DNA of 64,000 bases from Alphaproteobacteria bacterium (GCA_022425485.1 JAKMFL010000033.1:1-64000); one strand, 5' to 3'; positions 28,441-38,637 are shown, numbered from the stretch's first letter. The notes: a model not told the origin generated them from the letters alone. A program made the numbers and translations.

Positions 28441-29241
28441 TTAAGCAGGCGCGGTCAAAAACCCTGCAAGCGCTGAATTTACGTCATCTGGACTTTCCGA
28501 AGGCAGCATATGGCCAGCGCCAGCAATTTCAACGAGCTGACTGCCAGCTATTGCCTGCGCTAACGCCCGCCCTTTTTTAGGCGGCGTCATTTTATCAGAG
28601 CCTGCCAATATAATCAGGCAAGGCTGATGAATTGCGGCAGCAGCCTCTGCACCGCCATCATACGCATTACAGGCACCCAAATCTGCATGCAAGCTGGTGA
28701 TATTATTGCCAGCCATAAGCGCACGTCCAAAGCCCAGATGTGAAAAACCGGGCTGGGTATTATCGTAAAAATGCCCCGCGCTACCATGCCCCCACCCCGT
28801 CATCATCTTAATCGCGGTGGGCTGTTTATCTTTTGATGCAGAAACCAAATAATCATTTACCGGTATAGCAAGGGCGGTTGCGATCAATACCAATTTATCA
28901 ACGCGGGCTGGATAGCGGGCTGCGAGCTCCAGAGCCACAAGCCCACCTTGCGAATGGCCAAGCACCACCGCCTTGTCGATACCAAGCGTATCCATAAGCG
29001 CAATAATCCAGTCTGCCATTTCCTCGATACGCGCCAATGGCGTCCCTTCTGACAGGCCGTGCCCCGGAAAATCTGGTGCAATAACATTGAACGCTTCATA
29101 AGCAAAAAACCGTGTTTGCAACACCCAGCTTAAATGGGATTGCCCGCTACCATGCAGGAAAATCAAAAAAGGCGCTTGGTCGTTAAATTTTCTGCCACCC
29201 GTAGAGAGATAGCTTTTCTGTGCCTGAACTTGCGCAAACAT
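28441..29241 (-). CDS. alpha/beta-fold hydrolase
   Basis: 266 residues, no signal peptide. The oxyanion region is FLIFLHGSGQSHLSW, the nucleophile elbow is LGHSQGGLVAL, a possible acid is in LAGSDKMTP, and the catalytic His is in AGAGHMLPSESPDD. Esterase, thioesterase or haloperoxidase-like activity cannot be distinguished. A good AGGAGAGG ribosome site is present, and metY ends only 8 bases upstream, so co-expression with MetY is likely. Confidence 0.82.
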   Translation of the reverse strand: MFAQVQAQKSYLSTGGRKFNDQAPFLIFLHGSGQSHLSWVLQTRFFAYEAFNVIAPDFPGHGLSEGTPLARIEEMADWIIALMDTLGIDKAVVLGHSQGGLVALELAARYPARVDKLVLIATALAIPVNDYLVSASKDKQPTAIKMMTGWGHGSAGHFYDNTQPGFSHLGFGRALMAGNNITSLHADLGACNAYDGGAEAAAAIHQPCLIILAGSDKMTPPKKGRALAQAIAGSQLVEIAGAGHMLPSESPDDVNSALAGFLTAPA

Positions 29242-29249
29242 AACCTCTC

Positions 29250-30548
29250 CTAGCCTCTGGTCTTTTTACGGGCAGCCCGAAAGCCATTTTCAAAATCGGC
29301 CTTGATATCATCAATATCTTCCAAGCCTACAGAAAGCCTTATCATATCATCGCTCAAACCACCCTGCTTCATCGCCTCTGCATCAATATGCGAATGGGTC
29401 GTGCTGGCAGGATGAATAACAAGCGTCTTGGCATCCCCGACATTTGCTAGATGCGAGGCCAGTTGCACCGCCTCGATAAAGGCACGTCCGGCATCCCGCC
29501 CGCCCTTAACACCAAAGCTGATTATAGAGCCTGCACCGCGCGGCATCAGTCGCTTGGCAACTTCATGCCCCGGATGGTCAGCTAGGTTTGGATGACGCAC
29601 CCATGCCACATCTTCATGACCTTTCAGGAAATCAAGCAGAGCAAAAGTATTATCCATATGGCGCTGCATACGAAGCGGCAGCGTTTCTAGCCCTTGCAGT
29701 AAATGAAACGCATTTGTTGGTGACAGGCAGGGGCCAAAATTATACATCGCTTCGGCGCGAAACTTTGCCGTAAAGGCAACCGGGCCATATTCTTCGGCAA
29801 AATTAATGCCATCCATCGAATAATGCGGCTCGGCAATGGTGGGGAATTTATCATTTTGGCGCCAGTTAAAATTACCGCCATCAACAACGGCGCCGCCAAT
29901 GGCCACACCATGCCCGCCCATCCATTTTGTCAGCGAATGAATGATAATATCAACACCCTTTGTTACCGGCTTTAACAACCAAGGCGTATTAAAAGTCGCA
30001 TCTATCACCAAAGGAATACCAGTTTCATGCGCAATAGTGCTTACCGCTTCAACATCCATAATATCTAGACCAGGATTGCCGATAACCTCGCCAAAGACTA
30101 ACTTGGTATTAGGCTGTATTGCGGCCCTAAAGGCCTCTGGATCCGTGGCAGAAACAAAGCTGGTTTCAATACCAAAACGGGGCAAGGTATATTTAAGCAA
30201 ATTCACATTTGCGCCGTAAAGCTGGCCAGAGGCAACAATATGATCGCCAGCAGAACACAGCGTCATTAATGCAGAGGAAAGGGCTGCCATGCCAGAGGCA
30301 GTCGCGGTGCAAGCCGCAGCCCCTTCAAGAGCCGCAATACGCTGTTCTAGCACCGCTACAGTTGGGTTGGAAATACGCGAATATAAATGCCCGCCAACTT
30401 CCATATTATACAGGGCTGCGGCATGGCGCGTATCTTTAAACACATAAGAAGTAGTCTGGTGGATAGGCACCGCGCGCGAGCCATACCGGTCATCAGGAAC
30501 ATGACCAGCATGCAGGCTTAGCGTATCAAATTTATAATCATCACTCAT
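29250..30548 (-). CDS. metY: O-acetylhomoserine sulfhydrylase (aminocarboxypropyltransferase)
   Basis: PLP enzyme that joins O-acetylhomoserine with sulfide or methanethiol to form homocysteine or methionine. 432 residues. The start FDTLSLHAGHVPDDRYGSRA and SYVFKDTRHAAALYN are typical of MetY; the PLP lysine is Lys208 in HSLTKWMGGHG, and the C terminus has RLSVGLEDIDDI. A short inverted repeat (ttggca...tgccaa, 30567-30589) lies about 20 bases before the start and might form a leader hairpin. I looked for a SAM-II-type riboswitch and did not find one. Confidence 0.94.
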   Translation of the reverse strand: MSDDYKFDTLSLHAGHVPDDRYGSRAVPIHQTTSYVFKDTRHAAALYNMEVGGHLYSRISNPTVAVLEQRIAALEGAAACTATASGMAALSSALMTLCSAGDHIVASGQLYGANVNLLKYTLPRFGIETSFVSATDPEAFRAAIQPNTKLVFGEVIGNPGLDIMDVEAVSTIAHETGIPLVIDATFNTPWLLKPVTKGVDIIIHSLTKWMGGHGVAIGGAVVDGGNFNWRQNDKFPTIAEPHYSMDGINFAEEYGPVAFTAKFRAEAMYNFGPCLSPTNAFHLLQGLETLPLRMQRHMDNTFALLDFLKGHEDVAWVRHPNLADHPGHEVAKRLMPRGAGSIISFGVKGGRDAGRAFIEAVQLASHLANVGDAKTLVIHPASTTHSHIDAEAMKQGGLSDDMIRLSVGLEDIDDIKADFENGFRAARKKTRG

Positions 30549-30605
30549 CAGCTTCGTCCAATTTTCTTGGCAAGAAAGGGTGCTGCCAATCTGACAAGAA
30601 ATGCC

Positions 30606-32369
30606 CTATCTGGCAAGCCATTCTGGGCGCATGGATAACACATCAGACCCAGCTGAACAGATTTTATCTGATAGAGCCCCAATATGCGGCAAACAGCTAG
30701 ATAAATAGATTTGGCATGTAGCCTGCTTCGCCGCTACAAAATCAGGTGAGAAAGTCGCTACCGCATCCCTGCCAGCTATATGCGCTGATTTTGCCATTTG
30801 CCAGCCACCAAAAAGGTAGCCAAGCAACATAAGCCAATCGACCCCGCTAACCGCCACATCCCGGGGGTTGTTCGCACGTGCGCATAAAGTATCCAAAGTT
30901 GCTCTAGCCCTATCTAGCCCCTGCATCACCGGCGTTGAATATTGGGCTGACACGCCTTTCATATCGCCTTCGATTTCAGCGAATAAAGCTGTTAGTCCAG
31001 CGCCATTATCGCGCAAGGTTTTCCGGAATAGCAGATCATTTGCCTGAATAGCGGTGGTACCTTCATAAATCGGCAGAATACGCGAATCACGGAAATGCTG
31101 AGCAGCGCCTGTTTCCTCAATAAAACCCATGCCGCCATGCACCTGCACCGCATCTGAGGTCAGCGCCACCGACCGTTCGGTCAGCCATCCTTTAATAATA
31201 GGGATCAACAGCGAGGCACGCTGCTCTTCAAAGGCTTTTTGGCCTTCCTCAGCATGGTGGGCTTTATCCAGTGCCGCCCCACCAACAAGGATAAGCGCAC
31301 GCATCGCCTCTACCTCTGCCCGCATTACACTCACCAGACGCAATACATCTGGATGCTCTATAATAGCTGTTCCTTCCGGCCTATCAAGCGGGGCTCCCTG
31401 CACCCGGTTAGCCGCATAATCCACCGCCTGTTGATAAGCGCGTTCAGCGATAGAAAGTCCCTGCAAGCCGACCGCAAAACGGGCATGGTTCATCATGCCA
31501 AACATGATCTCCAGCCCCTTATTTTCTTCTCCTACCAGATAGCCTATTGCCCCGCCTTTCTCTCCATATTGCAGAACAGCGGTAGGCGAGGCTTTAATGC
31601 CCAGCTTTTTTTCAATAGACAGGCATTTCACATCATTGCGTGCGCCCAAACTGCCATCTTCGTTGACCAGAAATTTTGGCACGATAAACACGGAAATACC
31701 CTTTACCCCCGGCGGGGCATCAGGGGTGCGGGCCAGCACCAGATGAATGATATTTTCTGCCATATCATGCTCGCCATAGGTGATATATATTTTCTGGCCG
31801 CTTATCAGATAATGATCGCCGTTCGGGACTGCCCGACTTTTAATCGCGGCAAGGTCGGTACCTGCCTGCGGCTCGGTCAGGTTCATGGTGCCTGTCCAAC
31901 GCCCCTCCACCATCGGCGGGACAAATATTTCTTTTTGTGCATCATTGGCTGATTTCTGGAGCGCGTAGATCTGACCTTGCGTTAGCAAATGGCATAAAGC
32001 AAAGCTCAGGCTAGCAGATTGCCACATCTCATTCACTGCGGCACTAACAGCCATCGGCATATGCTGGCCACCAAATTCTTCGGCGGCTTCCATCGCAGTC
32101 CAGCCCGCCTCGCCCATCGCTTTATAGGCGCTTGCAAACCCATCTGGGGTTTTAACCTCACCATCTTCAGTTCGCACACATCCCTGATTGTCAGCACTAT
32201 GATTTAAAGGAGCAATCACATCCGCTGCCAGTTTGCCAGCTTCCTCTAAAACAGCATCTGCTAGCTCTGTGCTGATATCCCCAAATGGCGGCAATCCCGA
32301 CAGCTTGTCTAAATCTGCCAGATAGCGCAGGCCAAATTTCATATCATCAATAGGCGGTGTATAATTCAT
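30606..32369 (-). CDS. acyl-CoA dehydrogenase, long (DmdC/FadE-like) subfamily
   Basis: FAD enzyme of 587 residues. The length exceeds ordinary ~380-residue acyl-CoA dehydrogenases and matches the subfamily holding 3-methylmercaptopropionyl-CoA dehydrogenase (DmdC). The N terminus MNYTPPIDDMKFGLRYL is typical; flavin-binding TMNLTEPQAGTDLA and the catalytic Glu region LPIYEGTTAIQANDL are visible. The DmdC role in DMSP demethylation is plausible for a marine bacterium with MetY next door, but this subfamily also contains plain fatty-acyl dehydrogenases, so the substrate is open. Ribosome site AAAGGTAGAGG. It lies 62 bases downstream of the indolepyruvate oxidoreductase. Confidence 0.87.
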   Translation of the reverse strand: MNYTPPIDDMKFGLRYLADLDKLSGLPPFGDISTELADAVLEEAGKLAADVIAPLNHSADNQGCVRTEDGEVKTPDGFASAYKAMGEAGWTAMEAAEEFGGQHMPMAVSAAVNEMWQSASLSFALCHLLTQGQIYALQKSANDAQKEIFVPPMVEGRWTGTMNLTEPQAGTDLAAIKSRAVPNGDHYLISGQKIYITYGEHDMAENIIHLVLARTPDAPPGVKGISVFIVPKFLVNEDGSLGARNDVKCLSIEKKLGIKASPTAVLQYGEKGGAIGYLVGEENKGLEIMFGMMNHARFAVGLQGLSIAERAYQQAVDYAANRVQGAPLDRPEGTAIIEHPDVLRLVSVMRAEVEAMRALILVGGAALDKAHHAEEGQKAFEEQRASLLIPIIKGWLTERSVALTSDAVQVHGGMGFIEETGAAQHFRDSRILPIYEGTTAIQANDLLFRKTLRDNGAGLTALFAEIEGDMKGVSAQYSTPVMQGLDRARATLDTLCARANNPRDVAVSGVDWLMLLGYLFGGWQMAKSAHIAGRDAVATFSPDFVAAKQATCQIYLSSCLPHIGALSDKICSAGSDVLSMRPEWLAR

Positions 32370-32411
32370 AACCCTCTACCTTTATCCTATTTTGTTTTTT
32401 CTTTTTACCTG

Positions 32412-32437
32412 CGCACTTCTATTCCGCACTTCTATTC
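32412..32437. repeat. 13-bp tandem duplication across the IOR stop codon
   Basis: Unit cgcacttctattc occurs twice (32412-32424 and 32425-32437). The minus-strand stop codon of the indolepyruvate oxidoreductase gene lies in the upstream copy at 32432-32434, so the gene terminus has been duplicated into the spacer. Confidence 0.88.
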
Positions 32438-35400
32438 TGCATAGAAACGTTTCTTTAACGCCTGTAATTCTGTCTCTGCCGCAATCATATGGCTTAGGCG
32501 CACAGGGCCAAAGCCACGTATTTTTTCTGGAAGGCTGGCCATTTCCACTGCAGATTCATAATTTTTTGGCGTTAGATTAGCACAAATTTCCACGAGTATC
32601 GCACAATAATCATCACGGGCTTGGCGCTCTCGTTTGCGCTCTTCTGTATAGCCAAAAACATCCATCCATGTGCCGCGCACCGCACGCAGATACCGCAATA
32701 GTTTAAAAGCTGGCCAAATCCAGCTGCCATATTGGGATTTGCGTGGGCGTCCGCTCGCTGGATCTTGCTTGGCCAATAATGGCGGCGCCAGATGCACAGA
32801 CAGTTTTACATCCCCTTCAAACATTTGTTTTATCTGCTGGCTGAACTGGCCATCGCTGTAGAGGCGTGCCACCTCATACTCATCTTTGATAGCCATCATC
32901 TTATATAAATATCTAGCCGCAGCTTTTGATAATCTTTGGCGCTCATCCTTATCGCCCGCGATAACCGGGCGAAGCAAGCTGCGATACTGTTCTGCATAGC
33001 GTGCATCCTGATAAGTAGTAAGGCGGGCCACTCGGTCAGCAATAATATCGTCTAAATCTTCAATGCGGCCAGCCATAGCAAGCGGCACCGTGGCTGCTTT
33101 TTCAGCAAGCGCTGCTTCCACCTCTTCAGGGTCTGCTACCCATTGGCGCCCCCACATAAAGGCCTGTTTGGACTGCTCAACAGCAACATTATTTAACGTT
33201 ATCGCCTCTTCTATAGCGCCCGCAGAAAGCGGGATAAGGCCGCGCTGAAAAGCTACACCTAGCAAGAATAAATTGGCCGCAATGGCATCGCCTAGCAAAC
33301 TAAGCGCCATCTGGGTTGCATTAACCATAAAGGCGCGGTCTTCGCCAACAATGCCAGACAGACGCTGGGCAATATCCGCGCTGGGCAAACTTGCATCAGC
33401 ATCACGGGTAAAATCGCCTGTTGGCATCTCATAGCTATTTGCAACAACATGACCATCTGCGCGCATAAGCTTTAACAGCCCTGCTTCAGCACTGACCAAA
33501 TTATCACAGCCAAGCAATAGATCAGCACTGCCCGGCCCGATACGGATAGCTGAAATATCTTCAGGGGTGGCAGCAATACGAATATGGCTGGTTACGGCCC
33601 CACCCTTCTGAGCTAGCCCTGCCATATCGATAATGCCGCACCCCCTGCCTTCGAGATGCGCTGCCATTCCCAACAAGGCACCGATAGTGACGACACCGGT
33701 ACCGCCCACCCCGGTTAAAACGATGCTCATTGGCTTATCAAGCGGGAAGACAGGTGTAGGCGCAGCTAAATCACTGGTTAGCTGGGTAGCTTCTGGTTTA
33801 CGCAATTGGCCACCCTTGACGCTAACAAAGCTTGGGCAAAACCCTTTAATACATGAAAAATCTTTATTACAAGCAGACTGATCGATCTGGCGTTTGCGAC
33901 CTAATTCTGTTTCTAAAGGCAAAATAGCCACACAGTTTGATTGCACACCGCAATCGCCACATCCCTCACATACCTCAGGGTTGATCATAATCCGCTCATC
34001 AGGATCAACCATCTTGCCGCGCTTGCGCCGCCGTCGCTTTTCGGTTGCGCATGTCTGGTCATAAATTAGACCGCTAACGCCTTTAACCTCGGCCAATTCT
34101 TTTTGCACAATCTGCAATTCGCTGCGGTGATAAAAGCGCATCCCATCAGGATAGGCCGATTTATCATGGCGGGTTAAATCATCTGTGACCAGCACCAGCG
34201 GCGCCACCCCGCTAGCACGCAGCAAACCAGCAATTTCAACAGGTGTTATCCCGCCTTCATGCGTTTGCCCACCTGTCATTGCCACCGCATCATTATATAA
34301 CACTTTATAGGTCATATTGACGCCTGCTGCGACCGCCGCCCGTATTGCCATTAATCCAGAATGATTAAAGGTGCCATCACCGATATTCTGGAACATATGC
34401 GGGCGATGCGAAAAACAGGCCTCGCCGATCCAGTTAGCCCCCTCGCCCCCCATATGGGTGAAGCCTTCCACATCCCGGTCCATAAATTGGGCCATCCAGT
34501 GACAGCCAATACCCGCATAACCGCGCGTGCCTTCGGGCAGAACAGTGGAGCTATTATGTGGACAGCCTGCACAAAAATAGGGGGCACGCGTCACTGATAA
34601 AGGCGCAAATTCCCGCATTAATGCTGTATCTATTTCAGCCAGCCTCTTATTCAGGCTGGCGCTTCGTACCTCTTCTGGCAGCAGCTTTGCAGCAATAGCT
34701 CTGGCTACCTCCATAGAGGTTATAGAGCCTTCTTCGGTCAGCAAACGCGCACCCTCTAGATCGCGCTTACCAAAAACAGATGGCGACTGCGCAGTATTAT
34801 AGAGAATTTCTTTAACCTGACTTTCCAGCAATCCGCGTTTTTCTTCGACCACGAGGATATCGGTTAACCCAGATGCAAATGCTTTCAATCCTTCTGGTTC
34901 AACCGGCCAGGACATACCTATTTTATAAACACTAAGGCCAAGCTTCTCTGCTGCACGCGCATCAATGCCTAAATCAGCGAGCGCCTGCACCACATCCATA
35001 TAGGCCTTGCCAGTACTGACAATGCCAAAGCGCGGCGTCTGCCCGCCGCTTACCGTGACGCGGTCTAATTTATTCGCCCGCACATAGGCATTAACCGCCC
35101 GCATTTTGTGCGCGTGCAAACGCTGTTCCTGATCATGACGATGGTCAGCACGCCTGATATTAAGCCCGCCCATCGGCATCTCAAAATCATTGGGCAAATG
35201 GGTATGAAAACTATCTGGGGTTAAGGTAACAGATGCGGTGGATTCGATATTATCTTTAACACATTTTATCCCGCACCAGACACTGGCAAAACGTGACAAC
35301 GCCCATCCATGCAAACCAAAATCTACCATCTCTTCTAGATTGGCAGGGTTCAGAACCGGGATCATCACATCCATCATAGCATATTCTGACTGGTGGCAGA

Positions 35401-35902
35401 CGGTTGAGCTTTCACCGCCATGGTCATCCCCCATCAGCGCCAATACCCCGCCCTTATCGGCCGTACCTGCGAGATTTGCATGGCGAAATACATCGCCTGT
35501 TCTATCAACGCCCGGCCCTTTGCCATACCAGATGCCGAACACCCCATCATATTTGCCCTCCCCATGCAGATTAGCTTGCTGGGTACCCCACAATGCGGTG
35601 GCCGCTAAATCTTCGTTCAAGGCAGGCGCAAAAGTAACATTAGCTGCTTCTAAAACGTTGGTCGCTTGTTCAAACTGCAAATCGATGCTGCCCAAAGGAG
35701 AGCCCCGATAGCCGCTGACATATCCGGCCGTATTTAGACCAGCGCGGCGGTCTATTTCTGCCTGCAACAGGCACAAGCGCACTAACGCCTGAGTGCCGCT
35801 AACAAATACATCTGGAGTTTCCAGATCATATTTATCGGCAAGGCTTACTGGACGCAAAGCAGCCTCATGCAAAATACGGGTATTTTTAGTATCACCATCC
35901 AT
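32432..35902 (-). CDS. indolepyruvate ferredoxin oxidoreductase, fused alpha-beta form
   Basis: TPP and iron-sulfur enzyme that decarboxylates aryl 2-oxo acids from amino acid transamination to acyl-CoA, passing electrons to ferredoxin. 1156 residues, the single-chain proteobacterial form. In order: N-terminal pyruvate-ferredoxin-like domain (GYVSGYRGSPLGSID), TPP-binding region with PYFCAGCPHNSSTVLPEGT, a cysteine cluster CEGCGDCGVQSNC...CNKDFSCIKGFCPSF, and a gamma-like domain (SIVLTGVGGTGVVTIGALLGM), then a C-terminal extension. Upstream of the acyl-CoA dehydrogenase and divergent from the ECHDC3-like gene. Amino acid catabolism is the probable role. Confidence 0.93.
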   Translation of the reverse strand: MDGDTKNTRILHEAALRPVSLADKYDLETPDVFVSGTQALVRLCLLQAEIDRRAGLNTAGYVSGYRGSPLGSIDLQFEQATNVLEAANVTFAPALNEDLAATALWGTQQANLHGEGKYDGVFGIWYGKGPGVDRTGDVFRHANLAGTADKGGVLALMGDDHGGESSTVCHQSEYAMMDVMIPVLNPANLEEMVDFGLHGWALSRFASVWCGIKCVKDNIESTASVTLTPDSFHTHLPNDFEMPMGGLNIRRADHRHDQEQRLHAHKMRAVNAYVRANKLDRVTVSGGQTPRFGIVSTGKAYMDVVQALADLGIDARAAEKLGLSVYKIGMSWPVEPEGLKAFASGLTDILVVEEKRGLLESQVKEILYNTAQSPSVFGKRDLEGARLLTEEGSITSMEVARAIAAKLLPEEVRSASLNKRLAEIDTALMREFAPLSVTRAPYFCAGCPHNSSTVLPEGTRGYAGIGCHWMAQFMDRDVEGFTHMGGEGANWIGEACFSHRPHMFQNIGDGTFNHSGLMAIRAAVAAGVNMTYKVLYNDAVAMTGGQTHEGGITPVEIAGLLRASGVAPLVLVTDDLTRHDKSAYPDGMRFYHRSELQIVQKELAEVKGVSGLIYDQTCATEKRRRRKRGKMVDPDERIMINPEVCEGCGDCGVQSNCVAILPLETELGRKRQIDQSACNKDFSCIKGFCPSFVSVKGGQLRKPEATQLTSDLAAPTPVFPLDKPMSIVLTGVGGTGVVTIGALLGMAAHLEGRGCGIIDMAGLAQKGGAVTSHIRIAATPEDISAIRIGPGSADLLLGCDNLVSAEAGLLKLMRADGHVVANSYEMPTGDFTRDADASLPSADIAQRLSGIVGEDRAFMVNATQMALSLLGDAIAANLFLLGVAFQRGLIPLSAGAIEEAITLNNVAVEQSKQAFMWGRQWVADPEEVEAALAEKAATVPLAMAGRIEDLDDIIADRVARLTTYQDARYAEQYRSLLRPVIAGDKDERQRLSKAAARYLYKMMAIKDEYEVARLYSDGQFSQQIKQMFEGDVKLSVHLAPPLLAKQDPASGRPRKSQYGSWIWPAFKLLRYLRAVRGTWMDVFGYTEERKRERQARDDYCAILVEICANLTPKNYESAVEMASLPEKIRGFGPVRLSHMIAAETELQALKKRFYAE

Positions 35903-36017
35903 AGTTTTATGTTAGCCCGATCTCTGTTCTTTCGCCAATATAATCAAAACTAATCTGCCTCTGTTTTTTTATAATGTGATGCAAAGATACCAAAGACAGG
36001 CCTTAAAACATCAATAT

Positions 36018-36046
36018 TTGGATTTTACTAAAACTGCGCTTATGCT
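36018..36046 (+). promoter_or_regulatory. candidate sigma-70-type promoter for the ECHDC3-like gene
   Basis: TTGGAT (36018-36023) and TATGCT (36041-36046) are separated by 17 bases in the 201-base spacer upstream of the crotonase gene. Such matches are common in AT-rich spacers, so this is a pattern match only. Confidence 0.35.
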
Positions 36047-36103
36047 TAGATATAGTGTTTGCACCCCAAGAGGATAGGGCAGAACGCCTTAGGGAGAAGC
36101 TAG

Positions 36104-36940
36104 ATGACGCCAGATGCACAAAATCCAGAAGAAAGTTCGCGTGAAAAAACGCAAAAAGCCTATGTGCTGGAAGTCCATGACGGCACTATCGCAACGCTGA
36201 CGCTAAATCGGCCAGAGGCCAGAAACAGCTTGTCCCTAGCGATGCTAGATGCGCTACATGACGCTATCAAACGGCTATCAGAAGATAGCCTTATCAAAGT
36301 TGTTATCCTTAGCGCCAACGGGCCGGTTTTTTGCGCAGGACACGATCTGAAAGAATTGACCGCCGCGCGAAGCCAGCCCGATAGAGGCCGCGCTTTCTTT
36401 GATAAAACCATGACCAAATGTTCCCAAGTGATGCAAGCTATCATTGCCTGTCCAAAGCCAGTCATTGCCTCTGTACAGGGCACAGCAACGGCGGCTGGGT
36501 GCCAGCTGGTGGCAACCTGCGATCTGGCCGTTGCCGCAGAAGAAGCAAGCTTTGCAACGCCAGGTGTACATATTGGGCTCTTTTGTTCTACCCCCATGGT
36601 GGCCTTATCGCGCAATGTGCCGCGCAAAAAAGCCATGCAAATGCTGCTGACCGGCGAGATGGTCAGCGCACAGCAAGCGGTTGAATGGGGCCTGTTAAAC
36701 CAAGCCGTTCCTCTGTCAGAGCTGAAGCCAGCAACCATCAAAATGGCCGAACTTATCGCTAGCAAACCTGCCTCAACAGTCAAAATCGGTAAAGAAGCGT
36801 TTTATAAACAAGCTGAAATGGGGCTTGCAGATGCTTATGATTATGCTGCATCTGTAATGACCCAGAATATGCTGGAGCGAGATGCCGAGGAAGGCATAGG
36901 CGCTTTTATCGAAAAGCGCAGCCCGAACTGGCAATCCTAA
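36104..36940 (+). CDS. crotonase family protein, ECHDC3-like (hydratase glutamates absent)
   Basis: 278 residues with the crotonase fold: TLTLNRPEARNSLSLAML, oxyanion-hole segment NGPVFCAGHDLKEL and TATAAGCQLVATCD. Where hydratases have two catalytic glutamates, this protein has Gln (AAGCQLVA) and Gly (TPGVHIGLFCSTP), the same pattern as the ECHDC3 group. Hydration of enoyl-CoA is therefore doubtful and the real reaction unknown. A GGGAGA ribosome site precedes the ATG. It is divergent from the indolepyruvate oxidoreductase and ends 10 bases from a convergent ABC permease gene. Confidence 0.87.
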   Translation: MTPDAQNPEESSREKTQKAYVLEVHDGTIATLTLNRPEARNSLSLAMLDALHDAIKRLSEDSLIKVVILSANGPVFCAGHDLKELTAARSQPDRGRAFFDKTMTKCSQVMQAIIACPKPVIASVQGTATAAGCQLVATCDLAVAAEEASFATPGVHIGLFCSTPMVALSRNVPRKKAMQMLLTGEMVSAQQAVEWGLLNQAVPLSELKPATIKMAELIASKPASTVKIGKEAFYKQAEMGLADAYDYAASVMTQNMLERDAEEGIGAFIEKRSPNWQS

Positions 36941-36950
36941 AGCTGCGAAG

Positions 36951-37712
36951 TTACGGCTTTAGCCGATACCCAGTTTTAAAAATTACTGAAATCACCGCAA
37001 CAAATAGCAAGCTGAATAAAGCAATCGCCATGAGGCTATAGGTGACCGCAACATCTGCTGTATCAAAAAACGCCCAGCGAAAGCCAGAGACCAGATAAAC
37101 TACCGGATTAAACAAGGTTGCTGTCTGCCAGAAAGGAGGCAGCATGCTGATAGAATAAAAACTGCCACCTAGGAAAACAAGCGGCGTAATAATAAGCGCA
37201 GGCACCAAATTCAGCTGTTCAAAATTTCGCGCACAAATGCCAATAATAAAACCAAGCAAACTAAAGGAAACACACGTCAGCGCAAGGAAAGCGACCATCC
37301 AGACAGGATGCGCAATCTGCAATGGCACAAACAAAAATGAAGTCGCTAAAATAATCAAACCAATTATCATAGACTTTGTAGCTGCCGCGCCAACATAACC
37401 AACCAGCATTTCAAGATAGGAAACAGGCGCTGACAAAGGCTCGTAGATCGTGCCAATGAATTTCGGAAAATAAATGCCAAACGAAGCGTTGGTAACGCTC
37501 TGCATCAGAACCGTTAACATGATAAGGCCGGGAACAATAAACGCGCCATATGATACCCCATCAATGGCAACCATGCGGCTGCCGATGGCAGAGCCAAACA
37601 CAATAAAATATAAAGCTGTGGAAATCACAGGCGAGATAATAGATTGTAATAAGGTGCGAAAAGTGCGCGCCATTTCAAAGAAATAAATTGCTTTAACTGC
37701 ATGCAGATTCAT
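36951..37712 (-). CDS. ABC-2 type transporter permease
   Basis: Inner-membrane protein of 253 residues with about six transmembrane segments, in the YadH/NodJ-like ABC-2 family that exports polysaccharides, lipids or drugs. The family-typical region [38 protein letters not shown] is split across its positions 145-190. It lies 4 bases after its ATPase gene, so the two form an exporter. The substrate is not predictable. Confidence 0.9.
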   Translation of the reverse strand: MNLHAVKAIYFFEMARTFRTLLQSIISPVISTALYFIVFGSAIGSRMVAIDGVSYGAFIVPGLIMLTVLMQSVTNASFGIYFPKFIGTIYEPLSAPVSYLEMLVGYVGAAATKSMIIGLIILATSFLFVPLQIAHPVWMVAFLALTCVSFSLLGFIIGICARNFEQLNLVPALIITPLVFLGGSFYSISMLPPFWQTATLFNPVVYLVSGFRWAFFDTADVAVTYSLMAIALFSLLFVAVISVIFKTGYRLKP

Positions 37713-37716
37713 CTGC

Positions 37717-38637
37717 TTAATCCTTTACCAAATCAACAAAGATATCTTCCAGAGAACTTTGCGAGGTTTGCAAATCGCGCAACAAAAAACCAGCGCTAGA
37801 GAGATCAGCTAGCAAGCCTGTAATGCCGGTGCGCTCTGCTTTGGTATCATAGCTGTAAATCACGCTTTGTTTATCCGGCGCAAGGCGCAACGCATATCCT
37901 GCCAGTGCCTCTGGCAGCTTATCAACAGATTGCTGCAAATGAATAGTCAGCTCTTTGGTGCCCATTTGGTGCATGAGCTGGTCTTTATTTTCTACCAACA
38001 AAATGCGGCCATGCGAGATAACCCCCACCCTATCTGCAAGGGCTTCAGCCTCTTCAATATAATGGGTGGTTAGCACGATGGTCACACCGTCTGCTTTTAG
38101 CTCTTCAACAATCCGCCACATATCTTTGCGCAATTCGACATCCACGCCGGCAGTTGGCTCATCCAAGAATAGCACACGCGGCTCATGGCTCAGCGCTTTG
38201 GCGATCAGCACGCGCCTTTTCATGCCCCCAGACAACTCCCTAATCGGGGTATCGCGCTTATCCCATAAGGACAGCTTTTTCAGCACCGCTTCGATATAAG
38301 ATTTATCAGGAGCAAACCCAAACAGGCCGCGCGAGAATTGCACCGTATTGATGACTTTCTCAAATGGCTCTAGGGCTACTTCTTGCGGCACCAATCCAAT
38401 AAGCCGGCGTGCGGCGCGGTAATCTGTTAGAATATCATACCCATCCACACTAACACGGCCAGCGCTGGGGTTTACCAACCCACAAATCATCGAAATCAGA
38501 GTAGTTTTACCGGCGCCATTTGGCCCCAACAAAGCAAGGATTTCGCCCTTATTGATCTCAAGATCAACCTTGTCCAAAGCAATATTGCCAGATGCATATA
38601 CCTTGGAAAGGCCCTGCACTGAAATCATTTTTTCCAT
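37717..38637 (-). CDS. ABC exporter ATP-binding protein (YadG-like)
   Basis: 306 residues. Walker [17 protein letters not shown]-loop [11 protein letters not shown], signature [17 protein letters not shown], Walker [13 protein letters not shown] and the switch His in [16 protein letters not shown] are all present, with a C-terminal ~75-residue extension typical of exporters. It pairs with the downstream ABC-2 permease. An AGGGA site lies 8 bases ahead of the first ATG; a second ATG three codons in is possible. Confidence 0.92.
   Translation of the reverse strand: MEKMISVQGLSKVYASGNIALDKVDLEINKGEILALLGPNGAGKTTLISMICGLVNPSAGRVSVDGYDILTDYRAARRLIGLVPQEVALEPFEKVINTVQFSRGLFGFAPDKSYIEAVLKKLSLWDKRDTPIRELSGGMKRRVLIAKALSHEPRVLFLDEPTAGVDVELRKDMWRIVEELKADGVTIVLTTHYIEEAEALADRVGVISHGRILLVENKDQLMHQMGTKELTIHLQQSVDKLPEALAGYALRLAPDKQSVIYSYDTKAERTGITGLLADLSSAGFLLRDLQTSQSSLEDIFVDLVKD

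Noticed and set aside
30549-30605. Possible SAM-II riboswitch before metY
   Set aside because: Only a 57-base spacer with a simple ttggca/tgccaa hairpin; I could not match the conserved SAM-II core.
31239-31952. 237-codon open frame on the + strand opposite the acyl-CoA dehydrogenase
   Set aside because: It is antisense to a gene with clear family motifs, has a His/Cys/Arg-rich composition typical of antisense frames and resembles no protein I know.
36160-36783. 207-codon minus-strand frame opposite the ECHDC3-like gene
   Set aside because: Antisense shadow of a conserved crotonase; composition is not protein-like.
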